From contig JAVJAP010000141.1 of NCBI GenBank assembly GCA_034770075.1, positions 62,001 to 126,000 on the forward strand: DNA of 64,000 bases, in the 5' to 3' direction. The notes beneath the pieces are model-generated. The model saw only the letters and a program-made list of their open reading frames with translations, searched no databases and was not told where the DNA came from. Below, in pieces: positions 9,892 to 19,920 of the stretch; positions within the stretch are counted from its first letter, which is position 1, and every line of letters begins with the position of its first letter. The stretch is from Aralia elata. Taxonomy: Eukaryota; Streptophyta; Magnoliopsida; Apiales; Araliaceae. A program made the position numbers and the translations under genes.

Positions 9892-10869
9892 GTACCTGAC
9901 CAAGTAAAAGAACCTACTGTACCACTACCTATTCGTAAATCTGGAAGAGTACCGAAGATATCTGAGAGGTATGGATTCATCATAGAGGATGATGATGAGG
10001 TACACATCATAGATGATCCATTGACTTACGAAGAGGCTATGAGTAGTGAAGACTCAGAGAAATGGCTAGAAGCCATGAAATCCGAGATGAACTCCATGTA
10101 TGAAAACCAAGTATGGACTTTGGTTTCAACACCTGAGGACATTAAGCCTATTGGGTGTAAATGGGTCTTTAAGAGAAAGACTGGAGTGGACGGCAAGGTA
10201 GAGACCTATAAGGCCCGACTGGTTGCAAAAGGTTTCAAACAAAGACAAGGAGTTGACTATGATGAAACCTTCTCACCAGTAGCTATGCTCAAGTCCATTC
10301 GGATTTTGCTTGCAATTGCAGCTTATTATGACTACGAGATCTGGCAAATGGACGTGAAAACGGCCTTCCTCAATGGAGAGCTTGAGGAGAATGTATATAT
10401 GATACAACCAGAGGGTTTTATTTCAACGGTTGGAACAAACCAAGTCTGTAAGCTACAACGATCCATTTATGGATTGAAGCAAGCTTCTCGAAAATGGAAC
10501 ATCCGTTTTGATGAGATAATCAAAAGGTTTGATTTTATCAAAAATGAGGATGAACCATGTGTGTACAAGAAGGTTAGTGGGAGCACTGTTTCATTCCTTG
10601 TATTATATGTTGATGACATATTACTGATAGGGAATGATGTTCCTATGCTACAGTCGATCAAAATTTGGTTATCTAAACACTTCTCCATGAAGGACTTGGG
10701 TGAGGCATCCTATATTTTGGGGATAAAGATCTATAGAGATAGATCTAAAAGGATGCTGGGCTTGACCCAAGGAAAGTACATTGACTCGATGCTAAAGAAG
10801 TTTAGCATGGAAGATTCCAAGAGAGGTCTCATGTCGATGAGCTATGGAATACATCTCTCCAAGAAATAG
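9892..10869 (+). pseudogene. pol: Copia A reverse transcriptase segment of pol
   Basis: In frame with the preceding segment. An acidic linker (IIEDDDEVHIID) leads to the RT domain: EAMKSEMNSMYENQVWTLV, YKARLVAKGFKQRQGVDYDETFSPV, WQMDVKTAFLNG and the catalytic FLVLYVDDILLIGND. The catalytic YVDD aspartates are retained. It is broken at TAG 10867-10869 in HLSKK*APKTPEE, where copia polyproteins usually have a neutral or Gln residue. A CAG-to-TAG change is inferred. Confidence 0.9.
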
Positions 10870-11592
10870 GCCCCAAAGACACCTGAGGAGAGAAACCGGA
10901 TGAGCAAGATTCCTTATGCTTCCGCAATAGGATCTATCATGTACGGTATGATATGTACTAGACCAGATGTCGCTCATGCACTTAGTGTAACGAGCAGATA
11001 TCAGTCGAATCTAGGAGAAGAGCACTGGAAGGCAGTGAAAAACATCCTAAAGTACTTGAGAAGAACTAAGGATGTATTTCTTATCTACGGTGAGTCTGAA
11101 TTGAAACTAGAGGGCTATACAGACTCAAGTTTTCAAACGGACCAAGATGATAGTAAATCCGTTTCAGGGTACGTGTTTACCTTAAACGGTGGCGCAGTGA
11201 GTTGGAAAAGTTCTAAGCAGCAAACAGTTGATGATTCAGTGACAGAGGTAGAGTACATAGCTGCAAGTGAAGCTGCAAAGGAAGTCGTTTGGATGAAGAA
11301 GTTCATAACTGAACTTGGAGTGGTTTCTAGCATTAGAGGAGCAGTACCTTTATTCTGTGACAACAATGGAGCTGTTGCGCAGGCGAAGGAACCCAGGTCT
11401 CATCAGAAATCCAAACACGTGTTGCGGCGGTTTCATTTGATTAGAGAGATCATTGAAAGAGGAGATGTCACCCTGGAGCGTGTGGACTCTCAAGACAACA
11501 TTGCAGATCCATTTACTAAAGCTTTAACTCAACAGCAGTTTGATTGTCACTTAGAGAAGATGGGTATTAGATACCATGACGATTGGCTTTAG
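10870..11592 (+). pseudogene. pol: Copia A RT end and RNase H segment of pol
   Basis: In frame with RT. It includes PYASAIGSIMYGMICTRPDV, then RNase H with its acidic residues (GYTDSSFQ, TEVEYIAASEA, FCDNNGAV, DNIADPFTKAL). It ends naturally with YHDDWL and TAG at 11590-11592, 14 bases before the 3' LTR, the usual copia arrangement. The whole frame from 7666 to 11592 is 1309 codons including four internal stops, a normal copia polyprotein length. Confidence 0.9.
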
Positions 11593-11594
11593 TG

Positions 11595-11606
11595 CAAGCG
11601 GGAGAT
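11595..11606 (+). other. Polypurine tract of copia A
   Basis: CAAGCGGGAGAT lies directly before the LTR start TGAAAGTAGT. The counterpart in C is CAAGTGGGAGAT on the minus strand, next to 24021. Confidence 0.85.
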
Positions 11607-13474
11607 TGAAAGTAGTATGCACACAAGCCAATCATATTTGATATGATGTAGCATATACTTTGTAATCTTATTCATTTATTAATAAAAGAATTGATTTTCT
11701 TAAAAGGCATTTTATATTATCTACATGGTGCTGTTATATTAAATGTGATAAACCCATAGTTTTGAGCAATGCTTTTAGAATCATGATGGTGATCATGCTA
11801 ATGAGATCTAAATTCTAGATAGCTCACAAACTAAAATTGTTCCTAATCGTTGGATTACTAAATTGGGGATTAGTGAATCCGGATAGATTAGTACATACGT
11901 TGCTTGCTCTTAGGAAGAGGATGATTGATCTCATAATCATTTGTGTGGAGACACTAAAGCAAGTATGTAGGTGCTTATTAGAGAATAAGTTCACTGAACT
12001 TGACTCTCTAAGGAATACCTAATGGAGTTTTACTCGCCTGTCAATAGGAATTTCTCTAGTGATAGTAGTACAAGTGATCCTTGGACTTGAGATCATCATA
12101 GTATCTTGTGTATGATGAGTTATACTTTGACATGTCCCTTAAGACCTTTGGGGTATATCAAAGGGTATGATTGGGTATAATTAGTTGTACATGGAGATAG
12201 GTGAATGATCAATAAAAAATCTACCACGTCTAGTAAAAGATGTGAATGTCCTATGTGATTCGATAAATGACAACTCAGTAGTCCTTGGCTAAGGCAGAAT
12301 AAAATTAGAAAGGAGTTTCTAATTTGCATTATTTAGAGTTGTGCATTTGGGAATTGAAATGCATATAATTAAATAAAATAAGACTTGACAGTAAATCTAT
12401 GTCTTATATTTAATTGGGACATTGTATGGTAGAAGGATTGAATTGTACGGTAACTATCTACTCAAAGGTTCTTTTGTGATTAATGTTGAAATCTATATTC
12501 TCTGGAAAGTCGTTGATCGCTAAGGGGGCTTACCCTTATTGTAGAGTAAATATTATTTATTTAAATGAACTAAATAGTTTAATTTGTTTATTTAAATAAG
12601 ATTAGAATTGTTCTAATTGATTTATTCACAACCGGTTTAATATGGAGAACCTAAAGGGTCACACTGCAAAAAGGAAAATATTTATTTAAGAAGTAAATGG
12701 CATAATTGTAATAATAAGTTAAGTGTATTTAATTTAGTCTATGGAGATAGAATAAATTAAATAGCTTAATATTTATTATTTAATATTTTGGAAATCTTAA
12801 ATATAAATTAATAAGAGGAGTCTTATTATTATTATTACTATTACTATTATTTAATTCATAATAGGGATTGGGAATTAATTAATAGAACTATTATTTATTT
12901 CCTAATAGTGATTGGGAATTAATTAATAGAAGTACTCTCTCACGAATTCCTAATTGGATTAGGAGCATAATTAATTAAAGGAGTTTAATTAGAATATAAA
13001 CCCTAAATCCTAAATAGTTTAGGGAAGGGTTATTCCTACATCTATAAATAAGAAGAGTCTTATCATAGATTAGGGTTACACACTCTTGCATAAGATTTGT
13101 GGAGAGTACTTGCAATTTCTATAGAGATAGAAACTAGGGTTTTTGCCAAACACCAAACTTCTTGAATACTTGTTCTTCCTTGGTGGATCACCTCTAGAGG
13201 CCAAACACTTGGGTGGCTAACGTTGATCAAAGGAAGGAATCACGCTGTTGAATTCGAGGAGAACACGAAGGACTAGGAGTTGAACTTGTACCCGAGGAAG
13301 CTTTGTTCTACGAGGGTATAATTCTTATTTTCTTTCTCTTTCGTTTATATCGTTAATTGAGCACATTGATCGATCATGGTGATGGTTTGTATAAAATTTT
13401 AAAATCCGTTTTATCGCGCTTCCGCACTATTTATGTAATTTGATTGCATGTTCGCGCTATATACAAACCTAACA
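11607..13474 (+). repeat. 3' LTR of copia A
   Basis: An 1868-bp LTR from TGAAAGTAGTATGC to CTAACA. Its 3' 1137 bp pair with the partial 5' LTR, with differences that include an indel in the (TTA)n tract. Short ORFs at 11837-12022 and 12120-12329 lie within the LTR and are not supported as genes. A donor-like GAGG|GTATAA is at 13315/13316. Confidence 0.93.
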
Positions 13475-13679
13475 GCATCATCTTGCCATTTTTTTAAAGT
13501 AGCAATCTCTTCCTCAAAGGCATTTTCTGCAACAGTTGTAGGGACAGGTGTATATTAAGGACATAAGATAATTTTTCAGCGGTGAGAACAATTCTCAAAT
13601 TCCTTAACCAATCCGTGTAGTTCGGTTCGGTTAGTTTATTAGCATCCAATATGCTCCGCAGTGATAGTGAATGGGCCAT
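13475..13679 (-). pseudogene. gag: Copia B gag N-terminus, cut by element A
   Basis: Starts MAHSLSLRSILDANKLTEPNYTDW, closely matching A gag. A frameshift after about 42 codons (LTAEKLSYVLN then out of frame) and the A insertion at the codon stretch for WQDDA end it. At 13475 the antisense of the WQDDA region follows the A LTR end directly, which fixes the insertion point. Confidence 0.85.
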
Positions 13680-13880
13680 TTGTAAAAATCTGTAAATGAA
13701 TTTTTATTTAAACAACATTAGCATATATTAATTTTATTAATCACCAATTTAATATAGGACTTTATTAAAAGGGTGTCTCCCACTATTTTATACAAACTAT
13801 ATGACCCTCCATATATAGTTCGACAAATTTTTATTGAAATTTGTTTAGTGAGATAGGATCCAATGACCTAAATATATATC

Positions 13881-14180
13881 TTTGTGTGTGCACAACAAAC
13901 TATATATTCATTCAAGGGTAGACAACTCTTGTCAATTACATCAACTATGTAATTCCTTTTATTTTGCCTCTTAGATTATAATAGTCAAGTGTGTACACAT
14001 CCGAACTAAAATAATCCAAGTTAAGTTTCATCTAGCATTTCCATATAAGTGAATAGAAAAATATAGTTCTTGTGTGTGCACAACATAACTAGTATTGTTC
14101 AATTCCTTATAAAACATTTTTAACGTAATAAAGCCAACATCTTAAAAATTTAATATGAGTCTTGTGTGTGCACAACAAAC
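13881..14180. repeat. Iterated palindrome TTGTGTGTGCACAAC in B leader
   Basis: Copies at about 13881-13900, 14069-14086 and 14161-14180, plus a weaker copy near 13987. The arms TTGTG and CACAA are as in A and C, but the centre is TGTG instead of TGA. The positions correspond to the arrays in A and C. Confidence 0.72.
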
Positions 14181-14382
14181 TAATATTAAATAATTAATAC
14201 TCTATTGCTTTATCATGCTAGAAGGCTACGTTTGATATTTTTGAAATACCTTTAAACGTATTCAACTTAATATTTTGAAATGAGGGTTTTATTATTAATG
14301 GTCTCATCTTGTTTAGCGCGCATGCAAGTATATATATAAATACGCGTCATATTAAACATTCATCAACATGAATAATAATATA

Positions 14383-14414
<32 letters not shown>
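14383..14414. repeat. (AT)n microsatellite
   Basis: Alternating AT run in the B leader. Confidence 0.9.
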
Positions 14415-14419
<5 letters not shown>

Positions 14420-14828
14420 GCATGCATTCATAGAATACTATATTCTATATGGGATGATTATGGACTTAATCTAATTTGATTCACTCGAGCCACTGAGTTT
14501 ATCAATAGGTCAAACCTAAGGGTGCAAGAATGAATTTGAATATAACTATTACATTTAACCCGGGCTTCATTACAAATGGGTCTTCAATTCTCCTGTTCTT
14601 CGGCTCCAATTTCTTGAGTAACTTTACAAAATCCTATTACACTCTATTTTTAACAAAATAGAAACCTTGATCAACAGTCAAGAGGAAGTACATAGGAGAG
14701 AGATAGAAATTACATTTTTAAAATTTAGATAGGCGAGGTACGCAGACCCCATTATAAATAAAACCATTCATTCAAGCATCCATTCAAATTAAATCCAATC
14801 ACATTGGTCAATAGTCCTTAATCATCCC

Positions 14829-14830
<2 letters not shown>

Positions 14831-14870
<40 letters not shown>

Positions 14871-14886
14871 GTGTGTGTGTGTGTGT
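14831..14886. repeat. (TA)n(TG)n compound microsatellite
   Basis: A long TA run followed by a TG run in the B leader. It is absent at the corresponding place in A and C, so it expanded in this copy. Confidence 0.92.
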
Positions 14887-15191
14887 CAACATATATAAAT
14901 AACATTCATCTCAGGAATAATAAACCATTCAATATATATTGATATCATTTAATGGGCAACTGACTAGTAGAAATCCAAAATCCAATTAAAATAAACTCCT
15001 TTATTTTAATCCATTCCAAATTAATATAAACTTCTTTATAAAAAGTTAGAATCTCTGCTCAAAATTAAAATCCAATATTAATTAAAATAAACTCCTTTAT
15101 TTTAAACCAATTCCAAGTCCAAAATAAACATCTTTATTTTTAACATTGAAATTTTAAAATTGGAAAATCAACAAAAATTTTTATTTTTTTT

Positions 15192-15314
15192 ATGAACAGT
15201 GAACAGTGCCCGGGCTGCCCAGTGAACAGTGCCGGTGAACAGTTCCCAGTGAACAGTCTCCGACGTGAACAGTTCCTGGTGAACAGTGTCCGGCGTGAAC
15301 AGTCCCGGTGAACA
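15192..15314. repeat. GTGAACAGT motif array in B leader
   Basis: About nine copies of (G)TGAACAGT separated by short GC-rich spacers (CCCGGGCTGCCCA, CCG, TCCCA and similar) within roughly 120 bases. It occupies the same relative place, between PBS and the palindrome copies, as the GC-rich array of element A. The minus-strand ORF at 15168-15380 is a by-product of this periodicity. Confidence 0.88.
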
Positions 15315-15448
15315 TTTTTTTTTTTTTGGATTTTGATGTTTTTCCAAAAAACATAATTTCATACTAACAATTATACCCAAAAAAAATTATTCTAAACACA
15401 TATCAACATATATATGATTGACACAATTAATAGTACGCATAAGGATGA

Positions 15449-15460
15449 CTCTTGATACCA
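15449..15460 (-). other. Primer-binding site of copia B
   Basis: On the minus strand TGGTATCAAGAG one base after the LTR, an initiator-Met-tRNA site with altered last bases compared with TGGTATCAGAGC in A and C. Confidence 0.85.
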
Positions 15461-15461
15461 C

Positions 15462-17183
15462 TGTAAGTTTGCAAAATGACAATCTAATTGTAATACGCAA
15501 CGAAAAATGGAAATTAAAATTTTTGCAACTTGCCCATGAATCACTTTATGCATAGCTATTAATTGATGAAGATTAACAAGAGATAATACCTTTAATGATT
15601 CAACTCTTGAACCGCTATAAGATCTACTCCTCTCTTGATTTTTTCAAGCTCCTCCAATCTTCAAGCCTTGGATCAAACTCAAGCTACAAAGTGTATGTAG
15701 CACTCTAAAAGTGATCCACCAAGAAATGATTAATGAAGAAACAAATTATGATTTCCTAGAAATCAAGGATGGCTAATCCAAATAGTTCTTTCTTTCCTAA
15801 CTCTTATGAAATCCAAGAACAACAATTATTGATTTATTTCTAATCTCTATTTGGGTTCATCTCATGAGTTCCACCCAATCGATAATGCAAGCATTCAACC
15901 TATTTCATTCTTCTCATCTGATAATGCTTGTTGTATACTTACAAGTATACATATTCTCTTAACCCACGTGTAGGCTTCATTTCACACATAACACATGTTA
16001 CTTGTTTAATCAACATTAAGCAAGTAACACATATTAATCTAGAAATTGAATTTCACTTGCATTTGCATTTCATTTGCATTTGCATTTGTAGGAGCACTTA
16101 TTATAACTAAACTTTTTAGCAATAAATGTATTAATTCAATTCCCAATCTAATTAGGAATTAAATAATAATAATAATAATAAGATTTCTCTTATTAATTTA
16201 TAATTCAATATTTCTACAAATATATCATTATAATTATTAAGCTATTCAATTTATTCTACTAATAAATTAAATACTTAATTTATTATCATTAAGCCAATTG
16301 TTTCTAAATAATATATTTCCTTTTGCGATGTAACCCTTTAGGTTCAATATTATGTCGGTCCTTCTATCCTTCTACCATACAATGTCCCGATTAAATATAA
16401 GACATGGAATTACTGACAAGTCTTATTTTATTTAATCATATGCATTTCGATCAAAGAATGCACAACTCTGATTAATGTAAATTAGAAACTCCTTTCTAAT
16501 TTTCATTCAACCCTGGCCAGGGATTTCTGAGCTGTCATTTATCAAATTGCATAGGACATTCTCTCCCTTTATTAGAAGTAGTAGATCCTTTGTCGATCAT
16601 TCACCTACCTTCGTGTATACTTTATTATACCCGTACATATCTTATAAGATACACTAAGGTATTAAGGAATATGACAAAGTATAACTCAGCATACACAAGG
16701 TACTATGATGATCTCAAGTCCAAGGATCAATTGTACTACTATCACTTTAAGAACTTCCTATTGGCAGGTGAATAAAACTCCATTAGGGTTCTTAAGCGAG
16801 TCACGTTCAGTGAACTAATTCTTCAATAAGCACCTACATACTTGCTTTAGTGTCTCCACACAAATGATTATGAGATCAATCATCATCTTCTAAAGATTAA
16901 GCATAGTATGTACTAATCTATCCGGATCAGTAATCCCAATATTAGTGATCCAACGATTAGGAACATTTTAGTTTTGAGCTTTCTTGAATTTAGATCTCAC
17001 TAGCATGATCTCATCATGATTCTAAAAGCATTGCTCGAAAACTATGGGTTCATCACATTTATTAATTCAACCAATTAACATGGATAAAATATGCCTTTTA
17101 TTCTATTATTAATATTTGAATAAGATTACAAAGTAAATGCTTATTACATCAAATATAATTGGCTTGAGGGCATATTACTTTCA
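15462..17183 (-). repeat. 5' LTR of copia B
   Basis: A 1722-bp LTR with TG...CA ends (TGAAAGTAATATGCC to AACTTACA on the minus strand). The external flank is ATACA at 17184-17188. The ORFs at 15928-16110 and 16590-16775 are within the LTR and unsupported. Confidence 0.9.
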
Positions 17184-17857
17184 ATACACACCATGCTTCC
17201 AATGGTGCATTGACATTTTAAAATACATTTTGACGTTTTCAAATTGAGTGTGTCTAGCTAGAACAATTAGCCTAGACAGATGAATAATGGTACTTTTAAA
17301 ACTTATTGCTCCAATAATTTGATCAAATATTTTTTTTTCAAAAGGATCATATCAGCACGATGTCAATAATTTCGAAATCTAGCATAGTTAGAAGATTTGG
17401 AATGCCTATGCTTCCTTACTCAACTCCAATTTTTTCTCTAATGCTTCATTGCTTAATAATTCCATCCTCACCAATGTGCATCACATTGTAAATTCTTAGT
17501 TCACCATCTAAAACCTTTCTATACCCAGTACAGTTCATTAAACTTATCACACATTATGAGTTCAGGAACTTGCCACAATAGTATGAGTTTAGGAACTTGT
17601 CCCAGCAATACGTAGTCCAAGAACAGATCAGGGACTGTCCATATGATTAGGGGTTCAAAAACATACCATAAGTATGAGTTTTAAGAACTCACACCTAATC
17701 TTAATATTCTCTAACTATCGAATATAATATGAGAAAAGAATCACCTTCTCACCATATGTATATTGATAGTGTGACATCAACATTTCAATGATTATTAACG
17801 TGATAGACTAAGTTCAAGCACAAAACCCCTACCCCATACAAAGGTTTGTACAACCCA
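17184..17857. other. Unassigned sequence between elements B and D
   Basis: About 670 bases with no ORF of note and no match to any other part of the window. It shows repeated words such as TATGAGTT(C/T)AGGAACTTG near 17550-17600. It could be genuine host intergenic DNA or an old unrecognised repeat. This is the only stretch of this size that I cannot place in a retroelement. Confidence 0.5.
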
Positions 17858-19015
17858 TGTAACGATTGTGATTTTCATAATTTATTTAAAATATTTATTG
17901 AATTAAATAAATATTTTAATTAATTTATTTATTGAGTTAGTTAATAATTGTTTAATGTGTGACAAATTAATTAGTAGTTTAATTCATTTGTTTAGTAATT
18001 TTATGTGATTAAATATGAATTTTATTTAGTTTAATAAAATTATATGGTTATTAAAATGTAACATTGAAAGTGTGTGTTATATAGATTAAAAGGGTTTTAA
18101 ATTAGTTTTACCAATCAAAGCCCTTAAAACTGTTTTTAATTTGGTTTTACCAAACAAGGTCTTAAGCCTTTTTAATTTTAAAAATAACCTAGTTTTGCCA
18201 AACAAGCCTTATGGCTTTTAAATGGTGTAACTGATGAATTAAAATTAGAATACGTTAAGATTATAAGAGTATCAGTTTTTAGTTCTTATTAAGCTTTATT
18301 AGTTATTTTACAAAGTCTGAGAAGAAGAAAAAAAAACAAACAAGAGAGTTTAGAGAAAATTGAGAGTTTTGAGAATTCTGTGATTTGAGAGGAAGCTAAG
18401 GAATCATCTTTGTTTAGCTTAAAGGTATAATATTTTTTAATTTTGTTAGAAGTTCTTCACTATATATGTTTTTTACTTCCCTGTATGTGAATTTATTTGC
18501 TGAATGCATGAATTAGTTGGTTGTAATTGATAATATGCATGTATTAGGGATTATATAATGTTTATAAACCAATTTGAAGTAATTAATCCATGAAAGCATG
18601 CTTTAAAATGGAGTTTTGGTTTTACAGTGTTTCACTTTCATATATGGCTTATATGTATGAAAAATTGATGTACAATTTGATTATTAATCTGTAAATTGAT
18701 TATTGATTGTGTTAATATGATAAGAAACGAAAACAATGTAACTTAAATGGATCAAAATGGTTTAGAAACGAATTTGTGGTGTTTGATTTGACTAATATGT
18801 CAAGAATATGAAATAGAACATGAATTATGATATTTGAATCCTTAATTTGATTATTTGAAGGTTCTAAGATGTTAAAATAGTTCTGTAAATATTTAAGTTT
18901 TGTATTTGTTAAGTTCATTGCGTTTGTGATTGGCTGAATGTGATTTAAGGTGTTGAATGTATAGAATTTAGAAAGAAACAGAGTCTGTTCGTGCTGCAGC
19001 AACTGACTCTGCGTT

Positions 19016-19065
19016 GCAGCGCAGCCGTGCTTGTTTCCAGTGCAAAAGTAGTGCGGCCGCGCCGG
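19016..19065. repeat. GC-rich motif array of D LTR, left part
   Basis: GCAGCGCAGCCGTGCT and GTGCGGCCGCGCCGG, separated by about 20 bases. Together with 32464-32512 on the other side of F they form a tandem duplication of about 75 bp. Confidence 0.75.
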
Positions 19066-19669
19066 CAGCAGATTGATGAGTGTGTTTTATACACACAAAT
19101 TGGGTACTTTTAGCCTTGATAATTTGTAAGTCTTTAGCTATTTCGTTTGGTTTTACGTGTTTTTATCTTATTATTGTGTAATATAGTTTTGTATTACTTT
19201 CATATGTATTTGTGTGCTTTTATGTATTTTTACATTATTTTGTAGGTATTGAAATAAAAGCACTTGGGATCAATGCGTTTTCGGCGTGAATTTGGCATTC
19301 TCGCTGCTTGTTTCTCAATTTGACCCATGATGAAATCCGAATCTCTCAAAACTCAAAGAACGAAAGTTATAGAGTTTGATCTTAGCTTTCCAGAACATCT
19401 TGAGTCATCCAATTTGAATTTCGTATGAGAGAGTTATGGTTATTTTACCATCGGATTTGACATAGATTTTACGCAGCAGTTGCTTCGGGCCCCATTTGAG
19501 CCTTGCTACGGCCTGTATCTCGTCAAGCTCCAGTTATAAAAGTTGTAGATCTACTTCTTAGCTTTCTATAGCCTACTTAATCGCCTTAATCCGAGTTCGG
19601 ACGAAGAAATTATGCTCATTTTCCCACCAGACATCAAAGCTGGAAAATGCAGTAGAAGTACTGCCCGGT

Positions 19670-19836
19670 GCAGCTGCGCCCATTCCTAGTACAATTTCGG
19701 CGCAGCTGCGCCCAATCTGCAGAATCAACAGATTTGGGCAGCGCAGCTGCGCCCGAATGCAAGCCAAAGTCAGCGCAGCTGCGCCTGGCATCCAGGGAGT
19801 TCACTATTCAGCGCATCCTTGCGCGCAGCTGCGCCC
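19670..19836. repeat. GC-rich palindrome array, five copies, in LTR F
   Basis: (GC)GCAGCTGCGCC(C) at 19670, 19700, 19741, 19773 and 19823, spaced 30-50 bases. The core equals that of the copia A leader although the two elements belong to different superfamilies. It lies just upstream of the TATA box. The ORFs overlapping it on both strands are periodicity artefacts. Confidence 0.88.
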
Positions 19837-19912
19837 GATTCGCCAGATTTCGCGATTTCAGCTAATTTTTAGTCTAAATTCGTGGGCTAAGCTAGGTTTT
19901 TGCTTAAGGAAC

Positions 19913-19920
19913 TATAAATA
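19913..19920 (+). promoter_or_regulatory. Predicted TATA box of LTR F
   Basis: TATAAATA in GGAACTATAAATACAAT, about 75 bases after the palindrome array. Confidence 0.6.

Larger units (their letters stand above)
4905..13474 (+). mobile_element. Ty1/copia element A
   Basis: Copia retrotransposon with a 5' LTR missing its first ~730 bases (interrupted by element 1), PBS, long leader, gag-pol frame in copia order (gag, protease, integrase, RT, RNase H), PPT and a complete 1868-bp 3' LTR. The right boundary at 13474/13475 passes directly into the antisense of another copia gag (element B), so A inserted into B. The lineage within Ty1/copia is not assigned here. Element C is from the same subfamily. 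Confidence 0.93.
13690..15589 (-). other. Candidate leader intron of copia B
   Basis: On the minus strand a donor CATTAAAG|GTATTATC (exon ends 15590) lies in the LTR, and an acceptor AATTCATTTACAG| ends at 13690, ten bases before the gag ATG. The donor is the best consensus match of the three copia elements and is repeated in solo LTR G at 31799/31800. Inferred only. Confidence 0.42.
13475..17183 (-). mobile_element. Ty1/copia element B, 5' part
   Basis: Minus-strand copia element cut at 13474/13475 by insertion of copia A into its gag. Present here are the gag N-terminus, a 1.8-kb leader, the PBS and the 5' LTR. The rest should lie left of the window. Its LTR (TGAAAGTAATATGCCCTCAAGCC...) is related to but distinct from that of A and C, and matches solo LTR G. 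Confidence 0.9.
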
